Origin: an uncultured Clostridia bacterium
GTDB taxonomy: Bacteria; Bacillota; Clostridia; TANB77; CAG-508
Direction: 5' to 3'
Length of the DNA: 6,883 nucleotides
Assembly (NCBI GenBank): GCA_934131055.1
Contig: CAKOZB010000079.1
Location: 1 to 6,883, forward strand
Shown here: piece by piece, positions 1 to 5,714 of the stretch
How positions within the stretch are numbered: the stretch's first letter is position 1
How the letters are laid out: the number at the start of each line of letters is the position of its first letter
The notes under the pieces: generated by a model
What the model was told of the DNA's origin: nothing
Databases searched by the model: none
The model's input: the letters and a program-made list of their open reading frames with translations, nothing else
Translations under genes and position numbers: made by a program

Positions 1-498
1 GTATGGCCAAATATGAGCTTCTGGGTATATTGTTATTGAATTTTTGTTTTTTATTCTTTCTTCTATTATTTCTAAGAAGTTTTTCATTGCCTTTATTTCT
101 GATGGAATTGGAATTGCACCAAGCATTTCGACTAATGTTCCTGTTCCTCTTAATGAAATGTTTACTGGATTTACTATTAAAAAATTTCTTTTAGGATAAT
201 CTGCAACACTTGGTATAAATGTGTCTGCAAATGGCTGAGTATGGTTTGCATATATGAAATAACCTTGTTTTTTGCACTCTTTTAGCTTTTCTTTTCCAAC
301 AAATTTATGTTTAAATTTTATTCTTAAATAGCCCCATTTTATTGGCATACTTAGTACATTCTGAATAAATAATGAACATACATTCCAAATTAAACCTTTT
401 TTATATTTAAATTTTTCGTCTATTACTCTTGATTGTATAGTTGCTGGAGCAAGTTCATCATTTAATTCATCACTATAATATAGAACTTTTTGTTCCAT
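1..498 (-). CDS. PlsC-type (LPLAT) acyltransferase, partial (3' end cut by window edge)
   Basis: The reading frame starts at an ATG at 498 and stays open for 166 codons to the left edge, so the C-terminus is missing. Motifs of 1-acylglycerol-3-phosphate acyltransferase-like proteins are readable: NHTQPFAD at about residues 85-92 (catalytic His86, Asp92), GAIPIP at 127-132, and YPEAHIWPY at 158-166. The family transfers an acyl chain from acyl-ACP or acyl-CoA to a hydroxyl of a lysophospholipid or glycolipid at the inner membrane face. His and Asp are separated by five residues rather than the classical four; I believe the HTQPxxD form occurs in a clostridial subfamily. A GGAGG at 504-508 lies 5 nt before the ATG. 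The start overlaps the end of the upstream acyltransferase gene by 26 bp, implying translational coupling and a joint task. Whether it makes phosphatidic acid or acylates a sugar lipid cannot be told. Confidence 0.88.
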   Translation of the reverse strand, partial: MEQKVLYYSDELNDELAPATIQSRVIDEKFKYKKGLIWNVCSLFIQNVLSMPIKWGYLRIKFKHKFVGKEKLKECKKQGYFIYANHTQPFADTFIPSVADYPKRNFLIVNPVNISLRGTGTLVEMLGAIPIPSEIKAMKNFLEIIEERIKNKNSITIYPEAHIWPY

Positions 499-1537
499 TA
501 TTTCCTCCACACGTATATTCCAATGGAATTCCATAAAATTTTTCATATACATTTTTCCATGTTTCAAAGTTTTTCTGTTTCATTATTTCTGTATTTTCTT
601 TTTCGGTTAGTTTTTCGTCTGGATATATTGGTTCTTCCACGTTTATTGTATATTCTTGTATGTTGAATCCATCTTCACCAATAAGTTTACTGTCTTCCAT
701 TGTTATGAATATTGGTATTACTGGCACGTTATTTCTTGCAGCCAGCTTAAATGCTCCATTTTTTAGTGGCTTTGGTTTTCTGTAGTTCCACCACATGCTT
801 TGCTCTGGATAGATTAATATATAATCTCCTTTTTGTAATATTGTGTCTACTGCTTTCATAAAGTTTACCATTGTTCTCTTATTTGAACTTAATGGTAATG
901 TGTCGCAATTTCTAAAGAAGAAGCCATATAATCCTGGGAAATTTGTGTAATTTCCTTCTCTTATTACTTTGTATAGCCTTTTATCTTTTTCATTTTCAGA
1001 CATTCTAAACACTTTTTCTACAGTAAAACAGTCAAATGGATTGAAGTGGTTACATGTTATTAATGCTCCGGTTTTTACTTTGTTTAAATTTTCTATTCCA
1101 TTTACTTGTTTTATTATTAATTTGTTGTTTTTTAGTAAGTTATCTAGAAATCTTTCTCCCATTTCGTTGGCAAATATTCTTTTTATTTTGCTAGACATTT
1201 TTTCTCTAAGATAGTCTATGTTTTCTGGTGTTAGTACTATTGTAGGAGGGTCTTCTTCAACATCTACGTCAAATTTTCCTTCTCTTTCAAACTCTTCTAT
1301 CTTCTTTAAAACTTCCAACCTATCTTGTGCTTTCTCTATTTGTCCATCATTTTCTTCTGATGCACTTCTTGTTTCTTTCTTTTCTCTTACTTTTATTGGT
1401 TGATTTTTTAACATTTCTTCAACTATTTCTTCTTCATTTTCTACTGCTTGTAATTTTTCTTGCCTTCTCTTTTCTTTCTCTTGTTTTCTTTCTTGTCTAG
1501 CCTTTTTCGAAATTGCTAACAATTTTTTTGTATCCAT
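473..1537 (-). CDS. LPLAT acyltransferase with a charged coiled-coil N-terminal extension
   Basis: 354 aa. The C-terminal two thirds is a PlsC-like acyltransferase domain: NHFNPFD at 163-169 (the classical HX4D, His164 and Asp169), a second block around 196-220 (GNYTNF, NCDTLPLSSN), YPEQSMWW at 243-250 for acceptor binding, and PVIPIF at 272-277. Such enzymes acylate a glycerol or sugar hydroxyl at the cytoplasmic membrane face. Residues 1-100 form a Lys/Glu/Arg/Gln-rich stretch, probably helical and coiled-coil, which is absent from minimal PlsC proteins (about 240 aa). It may bind membrane or partner; that is inference. No clear membrane segment is seen. AGGAG at 1547-1551 lies 9 nt from the ATG and overlaps the stop codon of the upstream GT8 gene (12-nt gap), so the genes are probably coupled. 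The 3' end overlaps the next acyltransferase gene. The substrate is unknown. Confidence 0.9.
   Translation of the reverse strand: MDTKKLLAISKKARQERKQEKEKRRQEKLQAVENEEEIVEEMLKNQPIKVREKKETRSASEENDGQIEKAQDRLEVLKKIEEFEREGKFDVDVEEDPPTIVLTPENIDYLREKMSSKIKRIFANEMGERFLDNLLKNNKLIIKQVNGIENLNKVKTGALITCNHFNPFDCFTVEKVFRMSENEKDKRLYKVIREGNYTNFPGLYGFFFRNCDTLPLSSNKRTMVNFMKAVDTILQKGDYILIYPEQSMWWNYRKPKPLKNGAFKLAARNNVPVIPIFITMEDSKLIGEDGFNIQEYTINVEEPIYPDEKLTEKENTEIMKQKNFETWKNVYEKFYGIPLEYTCGGNNGTKSSIL
504..508 (-). promoter_or_regulatory. Ribosome binding site of the partial acyltransferase
   Basis: GGAGG on the minus strand, 5 nt upstream of the ATG at 498. It lies inside the last codons of the preceding gene. 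This supports the chosen start and the 26-bp overlap of the two reading frames. Confidence 0.8.
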
Positions 1538-1549
1538 TAAAACTATCTC

Positions 1550-2467
1550 CTATTTTCTTCTATCATCGCCAACACAATCAGCTTCCAATTTAGCTAATTC
1601 TATAAGTTTTGAGCTATTTGCATCATCCTTTTCTTTGTCTGCATCTGTGTATTTGCTCTTCAAAGCTCTTATTTCATCATAAAATTCTGTCTCTTTTGCG
1701 TATTTCCAGAAATACTCGTGATATAATACATCATCGAAGTACCATGGTTTACATCCTAAATTATAATGTACTAAATTAATAGATCCTTCACGTTTTCCCA
1801 TTGCTGGCATTCTGTTCCACTCAAACCCTAATAGCTTAACTCTACCTTTGCACAATCTATTCATGTAATCTTGGTCTTGTGCAACTTCAAATTTAATTTT
1901 TCCTAACATATATAAGAATTTTTCTTGGAACTTGTATTCTCTTAAAGCTTTTAAATTCATTACAATTATTCCTGCATTGAAATAATTGTTATAATCTATT
2001 ACTCCAACAACTTTTTCAACATACTCTTGGAATACAGGTATTGCTTGCACTGCACCGTCTGGAATTCCTGCAATTAAATTATCTCCCATATCTGTGTTAT
2101 ATAAGTCTGCAATGTCTGCTAAAGTTACAGTATCGCTATCTATGTAAACTGCTTTATCATATTCTGGATAAAGCTCTGGTATAAACAATCTAAAATATGT
2201 TGTATTTGAAAAATAGTTACGTGTGTATAATTTATCCTCAATCTCATGTAATTTAGAACTTAAGTCTACAAATTCTATGCTAACATTTTCTGTTTCATAT
2301 GCTTTTATTTTGTTTTTATTTTCTTCCGATACCTTTGTATATAATATTTTTATCTCATATTTATTTTCTTTTGATGAGTTTTCTATAACAGATTTTAGCG
2401 CTACTCCTAGAAAAGGAATGTATCCATCATCTACTGCCATGAAAACTGGTACTATATTTTTGCTCAT
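1550..2467 (-). CDS. GT8 family glycosyltransferase (LgtC/general stress protein A-like)
   Basis: 305 aa, normal length for a bacterial GT8 enzyme. These retaining transferases use UDP-glucose or UDP-galactose with Mn2+ to glycosylate envelope polysaccharides, lipids or proteins. The opening strand VPVFMAVDDGYIPFLGVALKS (about 6-26) fits the nucleotide-sugar-binding Rossmann half. The metal-binding DXD is Asp110-Ser-Asp112 in YIDSDTV. Further family marks are FNAGIIVMNL (163-172), QDQDYMN (197-203) and HYNLGCKPW (234-242), the last matching the HxxGxxKPW signature near the LgtC C-terminus. The final 50 residues are charged. No membrane segment is visible, so the enzyme is cytosolic or peripheral. 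AGGAGG at 2479-2484 is 11 nt from the ATG. It sits second in the GT8/acyltransferase set, 115 bp after the first GT8 gene and 12 bp before the acyltransferase. The sugar and acceptor cannot be read from sequence. Confidence 0.93.
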   Translation of the reverse strand: MSKNIVPVFMAVDDGYIPFLGVALKSVIENSSKENKYEIKILYTKVSEENKNKIKAYETENVSIEFVDLSSKLHEIEDKLYTRNYFSNTTYFRLFIPELYPEYDKAVYIDSDTVTLADIADLYNTDMGDNLIAGIPDGAVQAIPVFQEYVEKVVGVIDYNNYFNAGIIVMNLKALREYKFQEKFLYMLGKIKFEVAQDQDYMNRLCKGRVKLLGFEWNRMPAMGKREGSINLVHYNLGCKPWYFDDVLYHEYFWKYAKETEFYDEIRALKSKYTDADKEKDDANSSKLIELAKLEADCVGDDRRK

Positions 2468-2478
2468 TTTTTAATTTT

Positions 2479-2484
2479 CCTCCT
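2479..2484 (-). promoter_or_regulatory. Ribosome binding site of the second GT8 gene
   Basis: AGGAGG on the minus strand, 11 nt before the ATG at 2467, a slightly long spacing. It lies just downstream of the hairpin at 2487-2506. Confidence 0.75.
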
Positions 2485-2486
2485 AT

Positions 2487-2506
2487 AAAAGTTGTTTTCA
2501 ACTTTT
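2487..2506 (-). other. Small hairpin upstream of the second GT8 gene
   Basis: AAAAGTTG, a 4-nt loop, then CAACTTTT: a perfect 8-bp inverted repeat with only two GC pairs. It lies in the 115-bp gap between the two GT8 genes and ends 2 nt before the AGGAGG. On the minus strand only four T residues follow before the ribosome binding site, so it is not a convincing terminator. It may be an RNA processing or stability element, or chance in AT-rich DNA. Nothing else in the gap (2468-2582) stands out. Confidence 0.4.
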
Positions 2507-2582
2507 CTCTATTTTTTTCGATAATATTTAATTTATATCTTCTATCTATATCCCATTTTTTTAATATTTTTTTCTCTGAAAT

Positions 2583-3437
2583 TTACTTTTTCTCAATCAT
2601 TTCAGATTTGCAACCACTTTGTTCAAATTCTTTCTTCCATTCCAAATATTCATTTAGGTCATCATCAAATCTAAAGCATTTTAGTTCTTTATGAATTCCA
2701 TCAATTTGCCATTGTTTAAAGTTTTCTGTGTGTGGATATGGTTTATACATAAGCCTTTTACAGAAATGGCAAATAACTGTATCTTGTCTTCTAAAGCTTG
2801 CCTGCTCATTGAATTTTCTTGGTAATAAAAGTTTGCTAGTAGTACTCCAGAAAATAGCATCTTGGTCTGCAAATGGTAATTTTCTCTTCTTTATTAAAGC
2901 TCTTGCCTTTTCTAGTAAGCCCGTTTCTTTAATTTTATTTAAATTTAGCAATAACATTCCAGCATTAATGTAATCTGGTCTGATTATTTTAGAGCCATAC
3001 TTTTCCTTAACGGCTGCATACTCGTATTCTTCAATATTTGTGTTGTATAATTCTGCTATGTCTTTTGCAGCCATCATATCTATATCTAAATATAAAAGCT
3101 TTTCTGGCATATTTGGAACTATATCTGCAAACAACCTTAACAATGTATAAGGCGTGCAATATGCGTTTTCATTCTTGCCATGCCCAAATTCTTTTTCATA
3201 TATCTCTGTAACATCTATTTTGGTAACTTTGTTCTCTGGATTCTTTGATTTAATTACTTTATTTAAAAAATCAATTTGTTCATCACTCATCGAAATAAAA
3301 TCAGGATTAATTCTAGAAACATCCATTGTGTATATATAACAATTTATTGCTTCGCTTGTTTTATTTGTAATAGATATAAGCTCTGTTAATGCTCCATCAA
3401 ATACTTTATAATTACCACAAAAAAGTATATTTATCAT
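2583..3437 (-). CDS. GT8 family glycosyltransferase (divergent paralogue)
   Basis: 284 aa. It shares the GT8 plan with its downstream neighbour but little detailed sequence. The N-terminus MINILFCGNYKVFDGALTEL starts the donor-binding fold. The metal-binding DXD is Asp118-Ile-Asp120 in YLDIDMM, followed by INAGMLLLNLN (157-167) and ADQDAIFW (190-197). His224 in CHF, with KPY at 232-234, stands where LgtC-type enzymes have the HxxGxxKPW block, but that block is rearranged here. The predicted role is transfer of a hexose from a UDP-sugar to an envelope lipid or glycan; donor and acceptor are unknown. It is the first gene of the GT8/acyltransferase set, behind a consensus promoter with a leader of about 70 nt. 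An AGGGGA-like ribosome binding site at 3443-3448 lies about 6 nt from the ATG. An in-frame-shifted 63-codon ORF inside it is a shadow. Confidence 0.92.
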   Translation of the reverse strand: MINILFCGNYKVFDGALTELISITNKTSEAINCYIYTMDVSRINPDFISMSDEQIDFLNKVIKSKNPENKVTKIDVTEIYEKEFGHGKNENAYCTPYTLLRLFADIVPNMPEKLLYLDIDMMAAKDIAELYNTNIEEYEYAAVKEKYGSKIIRPDYINAGMLLLNLNKIKETGLLEKARALIKKRKLPFADQDAIFWSTTSKLLLPRKFNEQASFRRQDTVICHFCKRLMYKPYPHTENFKQWQIDGIHKELKCFRFDDDLNEYLEWKKEFEQSGCKSEMIEKK

Positions 3438-3514
3438 AATTTTCCCCTATTATTTATCTTTATATACTAAATAATTATCAAACCCTTTTAATATCATTAA
3501 ATGTGTCGTTTTCT

Positions 3515-3543
3515 ATTATACTTCATTATTCAAATTTTTTCAA
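3515..3543 (-). promoter_or_regulatory. Vegetative (sigma-A) promoter for the GT8/acyltransferase set
   Basis: On the minus strand TTGAAA (3543-3538), a 17-nt spacer and a perfect TATAAT (3520-3515). An A-rich stretch precedes the -35. Transcription would start near 3508, giving a leader of about 70 nt before the first GT8 gene. Confidence 0.75.
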
Positions 3544-3563
3544 CTTTTTTCGTCATCAAATTT

Positions 3564-3611
3564 TAGTATAGCAAATGACAGGGAAAAATTTCCTGCCATT
3601 GCGATATACTA
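3564..3611 (-). repeat. 48-bp imperfect palindrome after the Clp-M41 gene (possible terminator)
   Basis: The outer arms TAGTATA (3564-3570) and TATACTA (3605-3611) are perfect 7-bp complements. Inside, 3571-3582 and 3592-3602 continue the pairing with one bulge and, in the minus-strand RNA, one G-U pair (mismatched on the plus strand). The minus-strand transcript therefore folds better, and the palindrome begins 8 bp after the TAA of the Clp-M41 gene. It could end or stabilise that mRNA, but no T-run follows, so it is not a textbook intrinsic terminator. It could also mark the boundary of inserted DNA. Confidence 0.5.
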
Positions 3612-3619
3612 TGTGTTTA

Positions 3620-5566
3620 TTATACGGTCACAGCCTGCTTTTGCTCATAAAGTTCAATAATAGAATTAAGCTCTTTTCCGCTCAGCATGCCTTTTTTCGT
3701 AAGCTCATTAACCAGCTCCTCTACCACTTCTTGGTGTTCGTCCAAGACCAGCGTTGCCTTTTTAGCCGCTTCTTCTAAAATTTTCTGGACTTCTCGGTTC
3801 ACAATTTCGGTAACTGCCGGAGTCTGCATCTGATAATCCTTGTCGTTCAAAAAGATTTGGTTTTCTCCAAGTCTACTGGTCATACCATATTTGGTTACCA
3901 TTTTAAACGCAATTTTCGTTGCTTTCTCCAAGTCACTCTCAGCCCCTGCATTGTTTTCAATTTTCATGAAAAGCTTCTCAGCAATTCTGCCAGCCAACGA
4001 CTCTGCAATTACATCCATAAAATACGATTTATCACAGTTTACAGTTTTTTCTGTTGCATCAGATACAGTCACACCAAGATAGCCCTCAGAAGGAATAATC
4101 GAAATAGCAGTCACTTCCCGATTAATCAGCTTATCTGAGAAACGTAAGACAATAAAATGTCCTATCTCATGGTAGGCTGTGCTTCGCACCATCTCTTCGG
4201 ACATGTTATGAAATTCCTCGAAATTTGCTCCGAAGTTTTTCATAATAGAAGCCCGGTCAACATGGTCTTTTCCACTCATTCGTGCAGTAACCATAGAAAC
4301 ATCAATCAGATCCTTAGTACGGTCCGGATTACTTGTATTGTGGTTGAAACACGAAGAATAGAAAATAATCATCTCGACCATTTTCTTGGAAATACGCACC
4401 TCATGGAATTCTTCCAGCTGTCTGATAGACTCTTTCAGCATGTCGTAAACTTCTGTAGTTTTAGGTTCTCGAACATTAATAGTTTTAAACCTACGTCTTA
4501 AAGCTCCTTCCATGCCAAATGTTTGTGCATATTCTTCATCAGTCGTTGCACCGATGACAATAGCATCTTCTCCAGCCAAAATAGGCTTAAGTGCATTAGA
4601 CAGATCTTGTTTTTCTCCATGCGAGACAGCGCCAGCACCAACAATCATGTGAATCTCATCAATAAACAGAATAACATTATCATGTTTTTTCAGTAAATCG
4701 ATAAGATCTTGGAACCGTTCCTCTGCTTGTCCTCTTAAAGGAGTTCCAGCAATAATGTTGTTCACATCCAAAGAAAGAACAATAAAATCATAGAACATCT
4801 CAGGACACCTTTGATTTACGATGTCAGAAGTTAACTTGTACACAATAGAAGATTTGCCCACGCCAGGTTTTCCAACAAGAATAACATTACGTTTGGTTTT
4901 CTTCATCATATTGCGCCAAATTTCTTCACACTCCTTATCCCTTCCCAGGATGTCACATTGTGCTTCATCTTTGAATTTATCATTCAAAACTGTGATACAG
5001 CCAGTAAGAGATGCTGGTATCTTGAATTCTTCTAATTCTTCTGCGATTGCACCTTCATAATGTTCCTTAAACTCAGGAACATTAATTTCTAAATCAGAAA
5101 AAACTTCGAGCATATTCTCAGATAAATTTTCTATAAAAGACTTGGCAACATCCTCATATGTTACTTCTTTTCTATTCTCTGCCATAGCCATGTCACTCGC
5201 AAAGCTAAATACGAAGGCCAAGTCCTGTGAAAATCTTGTACCAACATCCGTTGCACTACAAGTTTGTGCAATGCATGTTAAGAAAAGCTCTCCTTTTTCT
5301 GCAGAAGCAATCGCTTCTTGAAATCCTCTATTGTTATTTTCCTCCTGTTCTAGTAAATCCTTGTTTTTAATAAGCTTTCTGACTTCACTTACGATTTCTT
5401 CTAGTGTACTTTCAGAAGACACTTCTATTGATGTGGCAAAAAGCCGGTTCAAAAGAAGTGTATCAAATAGTACAAGTGTGTTCATCATCTCAAGATGGTA
5501 TCTCTTAACAGCTTCTACCATCCGTTGAATGATATCCTTAACTTCCATTGATAACTCGATACCCAT
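3620..5566 (-). CDS. Clp-type AAA+ ATPase fused to FtsH-type M41 zinc metallopeptidase
   Basis: 648 aa. Residues 1-170 are helical and resemble a divergent double Clp N-domain; 112-168 reads like its second repeat. Residues 200-450 form one AAA+ module of the ClpA/B/C D1 type: Walker A GKPGVGKS (232-239), SLDVNNIIAG (265-274), Walker B ILFIDEIH (299-306), sensor 1 IGATTDEEY (338-346), arginine finger in ALRRRF (355-360), and lid motif PDRTKDLID (414-422). Residues 455-640 are a peptidase M41 domain: HEIGH (466-470) with Glu467 catalytic, the third zinc ligand Asp545 in ESDLEKAT, and MVTKYGM (556-562). True FtsH has an N-terminal membrane anchor and a different AAA clade; here no membrane segment is seen, so a soluble ATP-dependent protease is inferred. 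Leu277 replaces the usual pore-loop tyrosine. AAAGGAG 8 nt from the ATG fixes the start; Met7 lacks such a site. GC is near 40% in sampled lines, above the neighbours, suggesting transfer. Substrates are unknown. Confidence 0.9.
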   Translation of the reverse strand: MGIELSMEVKDIIQRMVEAVKRYHLEMMNTLVLFDTLLLNRLFATSIEVSSESTLEEIVSEVRKLIKNKDLLEQEENNNRGFQEAIASAEKGELFLTCIAQTCSATDVGTRFSQDLAFVFSFASDMAMAENRKEVTYEDVAKSFIENLSENMLEVFSDLEINVPEFKEHYEGAIAEELEEFKIPASLTGCITVLNDKFKDEAQCDILGRDKECEEIWRNMMKKTKRNVILVGKPGVGKSSIVYKLTSDIVNQRCPEMFYDFIVLSLDVNNIIAGTPLRGQAEERFQDLIDLLKKHDNVILFIDEIHMIVGAGAVSHGEKQDLSNALKPILAGEDAIVIGATTDEEYAQTFGMEGALRRRFKTINVREPKTTEVYDMLKESIRQLEEFHEVRISKKMVEMIIFYSSCFNHNTSNPDRTKDLIDVSMVTARMSGKDHVDRASIMKNFGANFEEFHNMSEEMVRSTAYHEIGHFIVLRFSDKLINREVTAISIIPSEGYLGVTVSDATEKTVNCDKSYFMDVIAESLAGRIAEKLFMKIENNAGAESDLEKATKIAFKMVTKYGMTSRLGENQIFLNDKDYQMQTPAVTEIVNREVQKILEEAAKKATLVLDEHQEVVEELVNELTKKGMLSGKELNSIIELYEQKQAVTV

Positions 5567-5576
5567 AGTATATACT
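5567..5576. repeat. 10-bp palindrome between start codon and ribosome binding site
   Basis: AGTATATACT is a perfect palindrome lying between the ATG of the Clp-M41 gene and its AAAGGAG. With the adjoining T it repeats the TAGTATA seen at 3564-3570 beyond the gene's other end. It could weakly fold over the ribosome binding site, or be chance. Confidence 0.3.
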
Positions 5577-5581
5577 CCTTT
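5575..5581 (-). promoter_or_regulatory. Ribosome binding site of the Clp-M41 gene
   Basis: AAAGGAG on the minus strand with an 8-nt spacing to the ATG at 5566. It decides for the first Met over the in-frame Met7. Confidence 0.85.
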
Positions 5582-5600
5582 CTACTAGGATACGACACTC

Positions 5601-5629
5601 ATTATAACATCATCTTCTGCCCTTTTCAA
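5601..5629 (-). promoter_or_regulatory. Vegetative (sigma-A) promoter of the Clp-M41 gene, extended -10
   Basis: On the minus strand TTGAAA (5629-5624), a 17-nt spacer and TATAAT (5606-5601). The -10 is preceded by TGT, giving an extended -10. Transcription would start near 5594, about 28 nt before the ATG. The gene therefore appears to be transcribed independently of sigK. Confidence 0.78.
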
Positions 5630-5636
5630 GCTTGAA
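5625..5636. promoter_or_regulatory. Perfect 12-bp palindrome over the -35 box (possible operator)
   Basis: TTCAAGCTTGAA is a perfect dyad that covers five of the six -35 bases of the Clp-M41 promoter. A dimeric repressor bound here would block RNA polymerase. The regulator is unknown, and the HindIII-like core may be coincidental. Confidence 0.4.
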
Positions 5637-5646
5637 TGTACAATAA

Positions 5647-5663
5647 TTCGACATTATCTGACT
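5647..5663 (-). promoter_or_regulatory. Degenerate CtsR-like heptad pair
   Basis: On the minus strand AGTCAGA-TAA-TGTCGAA. It resembles the CtsR operator (RGTCAAA-NAN-RGTCAAA) with three mismatches and the correct 3-nt spacing. CtsR controls clp genes in many Firmicutes, and this site lies just upstream of the -35 of a Clp-type gene. The match is imperfect and could be chance. Confidence 0.25.
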
Positions 5664-5714
5664 TTTTTCTGCGTTTAAAATAACTATTTACTTTTTCTAA
5701 AATATTTTTCTCTT

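Noticed and set aside
3..194. Plus-strand hydrophobic 63-codon ORF at the left edge
   Set aside because: It lies opposite the partial acyltransferase; its Leu/Phe richness is what the antisense of Lys/Glu-rich coding DNA produces.
2681..2872. 63-codon minus-strand ORF within the first GT8 gene
   Set aside because: It is an alternative frame of a well-supported GT8 coding region, with no ribosome binding site and no recognisable motif.
3857..4501. Plus-strand ORFs of 93 and 114 codons opposite the Clp-M41 gene
   Set aside because: They are antisense shadows of a strongly motif-supported gene, with no protein family features.
3620..5566. Calling the 648-aa protein an ordinary FtsH
   Set aside because: The M41 domain and total length match FtsH, but there is no N-terminal membrane segment and the AAA+ motifs are of the Clp D1 type.
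5567..5714. Intrinsic terminator after sigK
   Set aside because: The gap is AT-rich with A and T runs, but I find no stable stem followed by a T-run on the minus strand.
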